A DNA stretch of 64,000 nucleotides from Flavobacterium shii (GCF_025847235.1 NZ_JAOZEW010000012.1:104797-168796), one strand, 5' to 3'. Shown: positions 24,677 through 33,075, counted from the first letter of the stretch. The notes: a model not told the origin generated them from the letters alone. Translations and numbers: made by a program.

Positions 24677-25390
24677 ATGAAATGTGTTATTATAGATGAT
24701 GAACCTCTTGCGGTAGAGTTACTTAAAGATTTTGTTAGTAAAGTCGATTCTTTGGAGTTGGTAAATACTTTTAACAATGCAATTGATGCCATTTCAATCA
24801 TCAATCAAACAAGTATTGATTTAATTTTTCTAGATATTGAAATGCCTCATTTTTCAGGAATTGATTTTTTAAATGCTATCGAAAAAAAACCTCTGGTTAT
24901 TTTTACAACCGCTTATTCTGATTATGCTGTTGAAGGATTTAATCTTGGGGCGGTTGATTATCTGGTAAAACCAATTCCATTTCATCGTTTTTTAAAATCG
25001 GTAGTAAGGGCACAACAATTATTTAATCCACTACATATTCCTGCAAGTGTAAATCCTATCTCGGCTCCCGAAATAAATCAGGATTTTATGTTTGTAAGAG
25101 CCGAATATGAAAACATTAAATTAAATTTTTCGGATATTTTATTTATCGAAGGATTAAAAGATTATGTGAAAATTTACACAACCGATAATAAATATACTTT
25201 AACCTTAATTAGTCTTATAAAACTTGAGAATTTACTTTCTAATAAAGGCTTTTCTAGAATTCACAGATCGTATATTATTAACATTAAACATGTAAAATCG
25301 ATTCAGAAAAATAAAGTGCTGATTGGTGATAAAAGAATTCCTATTAGCGAAAGCTATAAAAATACTTTTTTCGAAAAAATAAATTTATAA
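24677..25390 (+). CDS. LytTR-family response regulator
   Basis: A 237-residue DNA-binding regulator. The receiver domain (residues 1-118) has the acidic pair in IIDDEP, the phospho-acceptor Asp53 in FLDIEMP, the Thr in IFTTAYSDYA and Lys98 in VKPI. The LytTR domain (about 135-237) shows FIEGLKDYVKIYT, FSRIHRSYIINIKHV and ISESYKNTFF. It is separated from the kinase gene by 130 bases that include a 14-base palindrome (24555-24568), so it may have its own promoter. It ends exactly against the convergent carbonic anhydrase gene with no spacer. Confidence 0.93.
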   Translation: MKCVIIDDEPLAVELLKDFVSKVDSLELVNTFNNAIDAISIINQTSIDLIFLDIEMPHFSGIDFLNAIEKKPLVIFTTAYSDYAVEGFNLGAVDYLVKPIPFHRFLKSVVRAQQLFNPLHIPASVNPISAPEINQDFMFVRAEYENIKLNFSDILFIEGLKDYVKIYTTDNKYTLTLISLIKLENLLSNKGFSRIHRSYIINIKHVKSIQKNKVLIGDKRIPISESYKNTFFEKINL

Positions 25391-25912
25391 TTATTTTTGT
25401 TCATCCTTAAACCAACCCGAATACATTACATAATTATTAGAAATACGTTCGATTTCGCCTGCAAAATCCGATTGATCAATGTCTTTTACTTTTTTAGCCG
25501 GAACGCCTGCATAAATGCTTCCCGAAGTTACTACAGTATTTTGGGTAACTACAGCACCTGCAGCAACAATAGCATTGCTTTCGACAACACAATTATCCAT
25601 AACAATAGCTCCCATACCTATTAATACATTGTCATGAATTGTACAACCGTGCACAATTGCATTATGTCCAATAGAAACGTTATTACCTATAATTGTTGGG
25701 TGTTTTTGATACGTACAATGAATAATTGCTCCATCCTGAATGTTTACTTTATTTCCGATTGTAATAAAATTAACATCTCCCCTAATTACAGCATTAAACC
25801 AAACGCTACAGGAATCCCCAAAAGAAACATCTCCTACGATTGTTGCATTTTCTGCTACATAACAATCAGCTGGAATATTAGGCTTTTTTCCGTTTACAGA
25901 TTTTATCAACAT
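25391..25912 (-). CDS. Gamma carbonic anhydrase family protein (left-handed beta-helix)
   Basis: A 173-residue cytoplasmic hexapeptide-repeat protein of the YrdA/PaaY/CaiE type. The three metal-binding His are visible as His65, His83 and His88, in HCTYQK, GHNAIVHG, with the supporting NAVIRGDV and IQDGAIIH segments. Members are trimeric and may be active or cryptic carbonic anhydrases. It lacks the acidic loop typical of archaeal Cam. No partner gene is adjacent; the PorP-like gene upstream is 30 bases away and could be in the same unit. Confidence 0.88.
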   Translation of the reverse strand: MLIKSVNGKKPNIPADCYVAENATIVGDVSFGDSCSVWFNAVIRGDVNFITIGNKVNIQDGAIIHCTYQKHPTIIGNNVSIGHNAIVHGCTIHDNVLIGMGAIVMDNCVVESNAIVAAGAVVTQNTVVTSGSIYAGVPAKKVKDIDQSDFAGEIERISNNYVMYSGWFKDEQK

Positions 25913-25942
25913 GTGTATATTCTTTTAAAAAATGAAATTAAA

Positions 25943-26929
25943 TTAATTTATAGCAGGACAATCACAATCATATCGCTCTCGCTTACAGAATAGATTAAGT
26001 CCCAAAGTAATTTGATGATATGCTCCGTTATCAAATTTTACATTACCTGTAACTTGAGAATACGTATAAGCAAACATGAAATTTTTATAATTAACACCTA
26101 AAATTGGCGTTATATATTGTAGTTTTTGAGTAGATATACCAGAGCCATCATAATATTGTGCGCCATCAAAACTTCTTCTATATGATAATCCGGCCCATAG
26201 ACTGCCAAAATCCATATTCTTATAAACCTTCAAGTTAAAATCAATCAACTTCTCTTGAGTTTTATCAAACAATTGGAAAAGTACTGAAGGTTCCCATAAT
26301 AATTTCCTTTTGTCACCAAAAACATATCCTGCACTCAAAAGATATTTTCTAAGATTATCACTCTCAAATTCTGTATATATTTTTCGTCTTGTTTCAAGGA
26401 CTCCCTGAACTGTAGCATGTGCATAAAAATTAAGGTAGTTATATGATGCCCCAAAATCTACATTAAAGTAGGAATCCCTTTGAATATCTCCAAAAACAAT
26501 TGGATCGAATTCCATAAATGCAGTTTCATCCAACTGATTTTGTATCACCCCAGCATTGATACCAAATGAAAGCTGATTTAAATCAATTTCATCTCTCGAA
26601 AAAAGTATATGATATGCATATGTAACTTTTATTCCTTTTTGAGAATGATATCCATTTTTATCATTAAAAAGTATAATTCCTGCTCCTGCTCTCTCTCCTA
26701 TTCTACCATTAAAACTTAAAGTTTGCAATGAAGGTGCATCATCCTGCCCAAACCATTGCTTGCGAGCAGTTAATCTTAACTTTGTGCAATTAGCCGCACC
26801 TGCCATCGATGGGTGTATCAAGTAATAATTATCTGATAAATAATCCGAATAAACAGGAACTCCTTCTTGAGAATATGCGTATGAAAATATAAATAATAAA
26901 AAAGCTGTAATTTTAATTTTATAATACAT
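25943..26929 (-). CDS. PorP/SprF family T9SS membrane protein (orphan copy)
   Basis: A 328-residue secreted barrel protein. After a signal peptide ending AYSQ, the sequence EGVPVYSDYLSDNYYLIHPSMAGAANCTKLRLTARKQW (here abbreviated) has the PorP/SprF signature of NP/HPSMAG followed by an R-x-QW strand, and ITPILGVNYKNFMFAYTYS is a late barrel strand. PorP/SprF proteins help export or anchor particular T9SS surface proteins and usually sit next to them, but no adhesin gene flanks this one. The C-terminus carries three Cys or near-Cys residues (CKRERYDCDCPAIN), which is unusual. A TATATTTG box lies upstream. Confidence 0.85.
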   Translation of the reverse strand: MYYKIKITAFLLFIFSYAYSQEGVPVYSDYLSDNYYLIHPSMAGAANCTKLRLTARKQWFGQDDAPSLQTLSFNGRIGERAGAGIILFNDKNGYHSQKGIKVTYAYHILFSRDEIDLNQLSFGINAGVIQNQLDETAFMEFDPIVFGDIQRDSYFNVDFGASYNYLNFYAHATVQGVLETRRKIYTEFESDNLRKYLLSAGYVFGDKRKLLWEPSVLFQLFDKTQEKLIDFNLKVYKNMDFGSLWAGLSYRRSFDGAQYYDGSGISTQKLQYITPILGVNYKNFMFAYTYSQVTGNVKFDNGAYHQITLGLNLFCKRERYDCDCPAIN

Positions 26930-27035
26930 TAAAGCGTATTTGTTTAAAATAGGTGTTAAAAAGATATTTAAGCAACATTATACGACAATAATCTGTAAGA
27001 AAATTGAAATAATACGTTATTTTTATATTAAAAAT

Positions 27036-27043
27036 CAAATATA
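27036..27043 (-). promoter_or_regulatory. Putative -7 box of the orphan PorP/SprF gene
   Basis: On the minus strand TATATTTG, matching TAnnTTTG, 107 bases before the ATG at 26929. It is divergent from the nfu box 25 bases away. Confidence 0.35.
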
Positions 27044-27067
27044 ACTATTAGTAGAAAATAACTTTAG

Positions 27068-27075
27068 TAAATTTG
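27068..27075 (+). promoter_or_regulatory. Putative -7 box of the nfu gene
   Basis: TAAATTTG, an exact TAnnTTTG match, 17 bases before the ATG at 27093. No clear -33 element. Confidence 0.45.
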
Positions 27076-27092
27076 TAAAAAATTACTAAATC

Positions 27093-27992
27093 ATGACAAA
27101 GCTTACCATAAAAGAAACTCAAAACCCTACTATATTAAAATTTGAATTCCCTGACTTTATAACTAAAAATGAGAGTTATGAGTTTAAAAATATAGATGAA
27201 GCCAAAAACTCCCCTCTAGCTCAACAATTATTTTATTTACCATTCGTAAAAACAGTATATATATCGGGTAATTTTATTGCAATCGAAAGATATAGCATTG
27301 TCGAATGGGATGATGTAAAAGATGCTGTGGCGGAACAAATCGAAACATTTGTAAACGGAGGCGGAACAATTGTAACTGTAGATGAGAACAAACCAAAAAA
27401 ACAGCCAATAACTGTTTATGGTGAATCAACTCCAAATCCAGCTGCACTAAAATTTGTTGTTAGCCGAATGTTGACAAAAAATGCAATAGAATATAAAAAC
27501 ATTGATCAAACTGTATCATCTCCATTGGCCAAAGAGTTATTTAAATTCCCTTATGTAAAAGAAATATTTATTGATGAGAATTATATCTCAGTAACTAAAT
27601 ATGAAATTAATGACTGGCAAGAAATCACTCTTGAGCTTAGATCTTTCATAAAACAATATATTGAAAACGGAGGAACTGTTTTAGATGAAAGTCTGATAGA
27701 AGTAGCTACTAAAAATGACATTACTAAAGATGAAGCTTTTGATAAACTTGATACAACATCACAACAGATCATAAATATTCTGGAAGAATATGTAAAACCA
27801 GCTGTAGCTGCAGATGGTGGAAACATAGCTTTTGACTCTTATAATGACACTGACAAAACGGTGAAAGTAATTTTACAAGGTGCTTGTAGCGGTTGTCCAT
27901 CTTCTACATTCACTCTTAAAAGTGGAATCGAAAACATGCTAAAAAGTATGCTAAATGATGATAATATCAAAGTAGAAGCTATAAATGCTTAG
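27093..27992 (+). CDS. NifU/Nfu family iron-sulfur scaffold with duplicated N-terminal domain
   Basis: A 299-residue cytoplasmic Fe-S carrier. Two tandem Nfu N-terminal domains are present (about residues 5-95 and 105-200), aligned by TQNPTILKFEFP / TPNPAALKFVVS, NSPLAQQLFYLPFVKTVYI / SSPLAKELFKFPYVKEIFI and NGGGTIV / NGGTVL. The C-terminal NifU domain holds the cluster-binding pair in GACSGCPSS. Eukaryotic and many bacterial Nfu proteins have only one N domain. It is monocistronic, with its own promoter box and terminator. Confidence 0.93.
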   Translation: MTKLTIKETQNPTILKFEFPDFITKNESYEFKNIDEAKNSPLAQQLFYLPFVKTVYISGNFIAIERYSIVEWDDVKDAVAEQIETFVNGGGTIVTVDENKPKKQPITVYGESTPNPAALKFVVSRMLTKNAIEYKNIDQTVSSPLAKELFKFPYVKEIFIDENYISVTKYEINDWQEITLELRSFIKQYIENGGTVLDESLIEVATKNDITKDEAFDKLDTTSQQIINILEEYVKPAVAADGGNIAFDSYNDTDKTVKVILQGACSGCPSSTFTLKSGIENMLKSMLNDDNIKVEAINA

Positions 27993-28005
27993 GCTTTAAC
28001 AAGGT

Positions 28006-28037
28006 AAAAAAGCGCTTCTTACGGAGCGCTTTTTTTA
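28006..28037 (+). terminator. Intrinsic terminator of the nfu gene
   Basis: The stem agcgct (28011-28016) with agcgct (28025-28030), extended by A-T pairs, is followed by seven T. It lies 14 bases after the nfu stop. Confidence 0.85.
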
Positions 28038-28158
28038 TGCCTTAAAAGTTAAAACAAAAACATAAAACACTTATTTTCAATAAATTATTACTTAATAAAT
28101 ATCATAATACTTGAAAAAAGATTAATATTGTATTATAAATTAATTAACAAGAACTATT

Positions 28159-28596
28159 ATGGGATTATCAACATTTTTTAAGAATTTATTCGGCACAGCC
28201 AAGGAGTCTGCTACAGAAGTAGTAAACCAAGCCGAAAGTACATTAGAACAAGCAAAAGAAGCTGCAGCTCCATATCTTGAAAAAGCTGAATCATTTGCCG
28301 GAGAAACTATAGACAAAGTCAAAGAAGCATCTGCTCCCTATCTTGAAAAAGCAGAAACACTTGCTGGAGAAACTATAGATAAGGTGAAAGAAGTTGCAGC
28401 ACCTATATTAGATAACGCAGGAGATTATGCAAATAAGGCTAAAGACATTGTTAGTGAATATGCTGGAAAAGCATCTGATGCTGTAGAGAAAGCAGCTGGA
28501 ACCGTTAAAGAAAATACTACTGAAGCTATTGAAGCTGCTGCTGAAAAAGCAAAATCTATTGGAGAGTCTACCGATAAACCATCGGATAAAGCATAA
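28159..28596 (+). CDS. LEA-like / apolipoprotein-like helical-repeat protein
   Basis: A 145-residue protein with no signal peptide and no Cys, dominated by Ala, Glu and Lys. It contains two nearly identical 22-residue repeats (residues 34-55 and 56-77, differing at a handful of positions) and a third diverged one (78-99). The 11/22-residue amphipathic helix periodicity resembles late-embryogenesis-abundant proteins, apolipoproteins and YtxH-like stress proteins. The first ten residues (MGLSTFFKNL) could form a membrane-touching helix. It lies just upstream of an MscS channel. A stress or osmoprotection role is an inference from composition and context. Confidence 0.75.
   Translation: MGLSTFFKNLFGTAKESATEVVNQAESTLEQAKEAAAPYLEKAESFAGETIDKVKEASAPYLEKAETLAGETIDKVKEVAAPILDNAGDYANKAKDIVSEYAGKASDAVEKAAGTVKENTTEAIEAAAEKAKSIGESTDKPSDKA
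28258..28455 (+). repeat. Three tandem 66-base coding repeats in the LEA-like gene
   Basis: Units 28258-28323 and 28324-28389 encode almost identical 22-residue helices; 28390-28455 is a diverged third copy. The repeat keeps the reading frame. Confidence 0.75.
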
Positions 28597-28636
28597 GTAA
28601 GACATTAAATTATTCATCAAAAAGTAAATATTTTTT

Positions 28637-28644
28637 TATCTTTG
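28637..28644 (+). promoter_or_regulatory. Putative -7 box ahead of the mscS-like gene
   Basis: TATCTTTG, an exact TAnnTTTG match, 49 bases before the ATG at 28694. A hairpin with T-run lies between it and the start codon. Confidence 0.45.
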
Positions 28645-28656
28645 TAAACTAATTCC

Positions 28657-28682
28657 AACCTTCTCCTAGAGAAGGTTTTTTT
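28657..28682 (+). terminator. Terminator-like hairpin between the promoter box and the mscS-like start
   Basis: Arms aaccttctc (28657-28665) and gagaaggtt (28669-28677) are followed by five more T, as in an intrinsic terminator, 11 bases before the mscS-like ATG. It can end the LEA-like transcript, but a transcript from the box at 28637 would also meet it at once. Confidence 0.7.
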
Positions 28683-28693
28683 ATACTAAAAAA

Positions 28694-29506
28694 ATGAACC
28701 TAAATCCTGAACAACTTACTGGCTATGCAAATCAATTCATCCAAGTACTAGTTGATTATTCTCCTAAACTAATATCTGCCTTTCTTATTTTATTTGTTGG
28801 GCTTTATTTTATTCGTGTCATTAATAGATTAATAAGACGCTTAATGGTGAAACGAAATTTGGACCCAACATTAACTAGATTTCTTTCTGATATTTTATTA
28901 TGGGCATTACGAATATTACTATTTGTATCGTTTATTTCGAAATTAGGAATTGAGACATCATCATTTGTAGCTATTTTGGGAGCTATGGGACTTGCAGTAG
29001 GTCTTTCTCTACAAGGTTCACTTTCTAATTTTGCAGGAGGTATGCTTATTATTGTCTTTAAACCTTTTAGGGTAGGAGAGACAATTGAAGCACAAGGTAT
29101 TATTGCAACAGTATCTGAAATACAGATATTTGTAACCAAATTACTTACTGCAAATAACCAAACTGTATTTATACCAAACGGAGCTTTATCTAATGGTACA
29201 ATTATCAATTATTCGATGCAAGGACAAAGAAGAGCCGACTTAACATTTGCTATTTCTTATGATGCCGACATTAAAAAAGCCAAAGATATCCTTGAGAATA
29301 TTTTAAAAAATAATCCAAATGTGCTAACAAATCCTGCACCAGAAGTTTTCGTAAAAAACTTAACAACAAGTTCCGTAGAGTTTGCTGTACGTCCTTGGGC
29401 TAAAAATGAAAATTACGGAGCAGTCTTTTCTAAAACTTTAGAAGATTGCAAAATAGCTTTGGATGAAGCAGGGATCGCTACTCAGCCTTATACTATTCAA
29501 AAATAA
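28694..29506 (+). CDS. MscS-family small-conductance mechanosensitive channel
   Basis: A 270-residue inner-membrane channel that opens under membrane tension to release solutes on osmotic downshock. Three transmembrane helices are seen (about residues 20-40, 65-85 and 90-120). The pore helix has the Gly/Ala packing GAMGLAVGLSLQGSLSNFAGG, and the beta domain follows with IFKPFRVGETIEAQG and VFIPNGALSNGTIIN. Length is close to E. coli MscS. It lies 97 bases after the LEA-like gene. Paralogue-level assignment within the family is not possible from this alone. Confidence 0.93.
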   Translation: MNLNPEQLTGYANQFIQVLVDYSPKLISAFLILFVGLYFIRVINRLIRRLMVKRNLDPTLTRFLSDILLWALRILLFVSFISKLGIETSSFVAILGAMGLAVGLSLQGSLSNFAGGMLIIVFKPFRVGETIEAQGIIATVSEIQIFVTKLLTANNQTVFIPNGALSNGTIINYSMQGQRRADLTFAISYDADIKKAKDILENILKNNPNVLTNPAPEVFVKNLTTSSVEFAVRPWAKNENYGAVFSKTLEDCKIALDEAGIATQPYTIQK

Positions 29507-29514
29507 AAGTAATT

Positions 29515-30189
29515 TTATGGCTGCTTTTTAGGAGTTGTAACCATGAAGTCTTTCAAATAATAAGGTTCAAAATAAGCGACATTAACAGTGTCGTTTATTT
29601 TGAATTTCTCAAAACTAATACTACCCATCTCTTTTGCAGAAGGGTATTTGATATCTTCGAGAAAAATAAAATTTGATCTCGTTAAAACAGATTTACATTT
29701 CTCTGCACAATCACCTATGAAGTAGAGTTTCTCATCATATTCAGCAAAAGAATCCTCAATAATAATCTCTGCTAAAATAGCTCTTTGTTTTTCTAATTTT
29801 GAATTAAACACAGCACTATAAACCTCCATTCGTCGAGCATCGAGCATTGGCACTATTAAACCATCTGCAACATTAGCCTGAGCTGCTAAAGTTTGTAATG
29901 TATCAATTGCAATCAACGGAATACTCAGGGCAAAACACAGCCCTTTTGCAGCCGAAACCCCAATACGTAATCCTGTATATGAACCTGGTCCTTGACTAAC
30001 TGCAATTGCAGATAAATCCTGAAAAGAAACACCAGCTTCCTTAACGCATTCTTCAATAAAAACATGTAATCTTTCGGCGTGCGAATATCCCTCTTCGGAG
30101 ATTTCCTTGCACAAAATAATTTTCCCTCCCTTTGCCAAAGCAACAGAGCAATTTTTTGTAGCCGTTTCAATATTAAGAATGTAAGCCAA
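29515..30189 (-). CDS. tsaB: tRNA threonylcarbamoyladenosine biosynthesis protein TsaB
   Basis: Non-catalytic partner of TsaD in making the t6A37 modification of ANN-decoding tRNAs. The 224-residue protein has the family start AYILNIETATKNCSVAL, then GPGSYTGLRIGVSAAKGL (about residues 68-85) and LDARRMEVYSAVF. The start is TTG at 30189, which gives the conserved MAYILNIET opening; there is no ATG in that position. It follows the efflux operon after a terminator-like hairpin and ends 8 bases from the convergent mscS-like stop. Confidence 0.92.
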   Translation of the reverse strand: MAYILNIETATKNCSVALAKGGKIILCKEISEEGYSHAERLHVFIEECVKEAGVSFQDLSAIAVSQGPGSYTGLRIGVSAAKGLCFALSIPLIAIDTLQTLAAQANVADGLIVPMLDARRMEVYSAVFNSKLEKQRAILAEIIIEDSFAEYDEKLYFIGDCAEKCKSVLTRSNFIFLEDIKYPSAKEMGSISFEKFKINDTVNVAYFEPYYLKDFMVTTPKKQP

Positions 30190-30224
30190 TTTAATTTTAT
30201 ATTTTATAGAAAAAAAGAAAACAA

Positions 30225-30247
30225 TCTAATTCTATAACAGAATTAGA
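30225..30247 (-). terminator. Probable terminator of the efflux operon
   Basis: Perfect nine-base arms tctaattct (30225-30233) and agaattaga (30239-30247); on the minus strand the stem is followed by a T-rich tract (ttgttttcttttttt). It lies between the last adaptor gene and tsaB. Confidence 0.65.
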
Positions 30248-30262
30248 CCATTTGTCTTATGA

Positions 30263-31549
30263 TTATTTTTTTATTTTATCAGATTTAAGAGCAACCTTGT
30301 CTCCTGAGTTTAAGTCTTTCGATACCGTTGTGTATGGTCCTGTAATTACTATATCTCCAGGTTTGAGCCCAGACATAACTTCGATATTCGTATCGTCTTG
30401 AATTCCTGTTTTTATGATTCTAATTTTAGCTTTATCACCTTCTTTAACAAAAACACATTCGAATTTTTTTTCATTTTTAGGTACTACTTTTTTATCATTT
30501 AGATCTTCAACTTTAATTTCTTTTACAGCTGCTGTATCAGATTTTACAACCACCGCACTTATTGGCACTGCTAATACATTATTTTTCGTGTTTGTTATAA
30601 TATCAACAGTAGCAGTCATTCCTGGTCTAAAAGGAGAATATGATTCTGATTTCCCTTCTACTAAATCCTTATAAGAATCTTTTAAAATTCTAACTTTAAC
30701 CTTAAAATTAGTTACCTGATCGGATGTTAAAGTACTACTTGCTGAATTAGAAATACTGGTTACAATACCTTTAAATTGCTTTTTTAAATAAGCATCTACC
30801 TCTACATTAGCCTCATCCCCAACTTTAATTTTTACAATATCATTTTCGTTTACATCAACTTCAACTTCCATATTGTTTAAATTGGCAACTCTTAAAATCT
30901 CTGTACCAGCCATTTGTTGCGTTCCTAAAACACGCTCACCAAGCTCAACATTCAGCACCGAAATTGTCCCATCTGCCGGAGCATAAATCGTAGTACGTCT
31001 TAAATTATCCTGAGCTTCTTTTACAGATGCCGTAGCGCTTTGTACTGTATAATATGCATTTTGTCTAGTTGCCTGGGCTACTTCAAAAGACGCAATTGCT
31101 TTATCCCAATCAGATTTAGATATAATTCCTTTTTCAAATAACTTTTTATTTCTCTCGTAACTAGCTTTTGCTTCTTTAAAAGAAGCCTCGGATTGACTCA
31201 AACCAGCTTTGGTTCCAGACAGGTTAGAAACTGAACGATTGTAGCTTGACGTATATAAATCGGGATTTATTTTTACCAATAAATCTCCTTTTTTAACAAC
31301 TTGTCCTTCTTTCACATTTAGTGCAATAATCTCTCCTGAAACTTCTGATGAAATTTTCACTTCAATTTCTGGTTGAATTTTTCCTGTTGCAGAAACTGTT
31401 TCTACAATAGTTGATGCCATTACTTTTGCAACCTCTACTTCTGTACCTGCATCTTTATTTCCTATTACACCTGCTTTCGAAAATCCTATTAATGCTGCAA
31501 TGACAAGAACTGCCCCGCCTAGTAAGAAATAAATTGTTTTTTTTGACAT
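30263..31549 (-). CDS. Periplasmic adaptor (membrane fusion protein) of an ABC exporter, second copy
   Basis: A 428-residue adaptor anchored by an N-terminal helix (about residues 5-25). It has the split lipoyl/barrel-sandwich domain (GEIIALNVKEGQVVKKGDLLVKINPD and IYAPADGTISVLNVELGERV), a long alpha-hairpin between them (about 90-170), and a beta-barrel domain with FRPGMTATVDIITNTKNNVLAVPISAV. This is the MacA/HlyD arrangement. It is the last gene of the six-gene exporter set, 6 bases after tolC. Its pairing with a second adaptor upstream of tolC is noteworthy. Confidence 0.92.
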   Translation of the reverse strand: MSKKTIYFLLGGAVLVIAALIGFSKAGVIGNKDAGTEVEVAKVMASTIVETVSATGKIQPEIEVKISSEVSGEIIALNVKEGQVVKKGDLLVKINPDLYTSSYNRSVSNLSGTKAGLSQSEASFKEAKASYERNKKLFEKGIISKSDWDKAIASFEVAQATRQNAYYTVQSATASVKEAQDNLRRTTIYAPADGTISVLNVELGERVLGTQQMAGTEILRVANLNNMEVEVDVNENDIVKIKVGDEANVEVDAYLKKQFKGIVTSISNSASSTLTSDQVTNFKVKVRILKDSYKDLVEGKSESYSPFRPGMTATVDIITNTKNNVLAVPISAVVVKSDTAAVKEIKVEDLNDKKVVPKNEKKFECVFVKEGDKAKIRIIKTGIQDDTNIEVMSGLKPGDIVITGPYTTVSKDLNSGDKVALKSDKIKK

Positions 31550-31555
31550 AATAAT

Positions 31556-32992
31556 CTAGATTTTAGCAATTGGAATTCCAAAATAGAATTCTAAAATTTT
31601 AACTTTAAAAATATAATCATACTTAGTTCTAATTACTTCAGACTGAGCATTAGTAAGTAATGTTTGTGATTGATTAAATTCGAAAGCATTCATTAAACCT
31701 ACAGCAAATTTTTCTTTAGCATAGTCATAAGCACCTTGTCTGGATTCTAATGCTACAACAGCAGCTTCGTGTGCATTTAATGCTCCTTTAGCATCAGTAA
31801 ATGCTGTATAAACATTACGCTGCAAATCTAAGTTTTTTTGTTCTAATTCAATCTTCGATTTTTCTAAACTTACTTTTGAACGTTCTACATTATTTCTTGC
31901 TGAGAATCCATTAAAAATAGGAACTGATAATTGGAATCCAAATGATTGTCCTTTGTTATCCTTAAACTGATCTAAAATTGGTGCTGCGCTACCTAAAACC
32001 GGTGTGAAGTTATTTTGCAAAACATTTTGATTTGTTCCTTGTACAAATCCAATTTGTTTTGTTGGATTATCTGCATCAGGAATCGCTCCTGTCACAATAT
32101 CTGAATAACTGGCTCTGGTATTAAAATTATAGAAAGCACTCAAAGTTGGCTGATAAGCACCTTTGGCAATAGATACACTTTTCTCTGCAATTTCTAAATT
32201 TGTTTTAGCAATTTTCAGATCTGTTCTTTCTTCTTTAGCTTTTTCATAAATGGTAACTGGAGATTGACTTAAAATAGAATTACCGTCATTGATATTTGTA
32301 TCATCAATAACATCAAAATCTTCAAACTCTTTAAGCTGCAATAATTGTGCTAAACTTAATTTAGAAATCAATAATGTGTTTTCTGCTATAATTACATTTT
32401 GTTTACCCGTTGCAACTGTAGCTTTTATATCTAATAAATCCCCTCTTGGTATTGTACCTGCTTTCACTAATTCGTCTGAGCGAATATGTTGTTTTTCACT
32501 AATTGCAAGTTGCTCTTGTTGTACCTTTAAATTTTCTTTATTAAAAAGTACTTGTAAAAAGGCATTTGCCACATTAAGTGAAATATCTTCTTGCATCTTT
32601 TTTAACTGATACTTTGATGCTACAATAGATAAATTGGCTTTCCTTAATGTATTCTGATTTCTTAAACCTTTATAAATATCAACTCCGACAGATGCTCCAA
32701 CAGAAGAATATTGTGTAGTTTGATTTTCAAGTAAACCTGTTGTAATATTTTGATTTAAGCCCACGTTCCATGAGTGAGATGCATTTGCATTTACACTTGG
32801 TAAATAATTCCCAATCGCTCCCTTTTTATCGATAGCAGCACTTTGGGTATCTAATTCCGATTGTTTGATCGAAATATTATTATCTAAGGCATACTTTACA
32901 CACTCTTCAAGAGTCCATTTTTTAGTTTGCGCCTGTATTGACGCGCCAAATAATAAGACAAAAACAAGATAAATATATTTATTATTTTTCAT
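31556..32992 (-). CDS. TolC-family outer-membrane channel protein
   Basis: Outer-membrane exit duct of the exporter. The 478-residue product has a signal peptide ending ASIQAQ and two repeats of the helical OEP domain (KKWTLEECVKYALDNNISIKQSELD, then coiled coils with RTDLKIAKTNLEIAEKSV). I use ATG 32992; an in-frame upstream start at 33016 would add eight residues before the signal peptide. It lies between the two adaptor genes, an arrangement that suggests that both adaptors dock on this one channel. Confidence 0.93.
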   Translation of the reverse strand: MKNNKYIYLVFVLLFGASIQAQTKKWTLEECVKYALDNNISIKQSELDTQSAAIDKKGAIGNYLPSVNANASHSWNVGLNQNITTGLLENQTTQYSSVGASVGVDIYKGLRNQNTLRKANLSIVASKYQLKKMQEDISLNVANAFLQVLFNKENLKVQQEQLAISEKQHIRSDELVKAGTIPRGDLLDIKATVATGKQNVIIAENTLLISKLSLAQLLQLKEFEDFDVIDDTNINDGNSILSQSPVTIYEKAKEERTDLKIAKTNLEIAEKSVSIAKGAYQPTLSAFYNFNTRASYSDIVTGAIPDADNPTKQIGFVQGTNQNVLQNNFTPVLGSAAPILDQFKDNKGQSFGFQLSVPIFNGFSARNNVERSKVSLEKSKIELEQKNLDLQRNVYTAFTDAKGALNAHEAAVVALESRQGAYDYAKEKFAVGLMNAFEFNQSQTLLTNAQSEVIRTKYDYIFKVKILEFYFGIPIAKI

Positions 32993-33075
32993 AAACTTTG
33001 AATCAAAGCATAGCAAAGATACTATACAAATTTAACATTCTTTAAATACTAAAATTTCTTTTTTTTAACGGCTAA

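Noticed and set aside
28258..28455. CRISPR-like or intergenic tandem repeat
   Set aside because: The 66-base units are in frame within a coding gene and encode helices, so they are protein repeats.
28804..29208. Open frame of 134 codons on the minus strand
   Set aside because: Fully inside the MscS-family gene on the other strand, with no domain.
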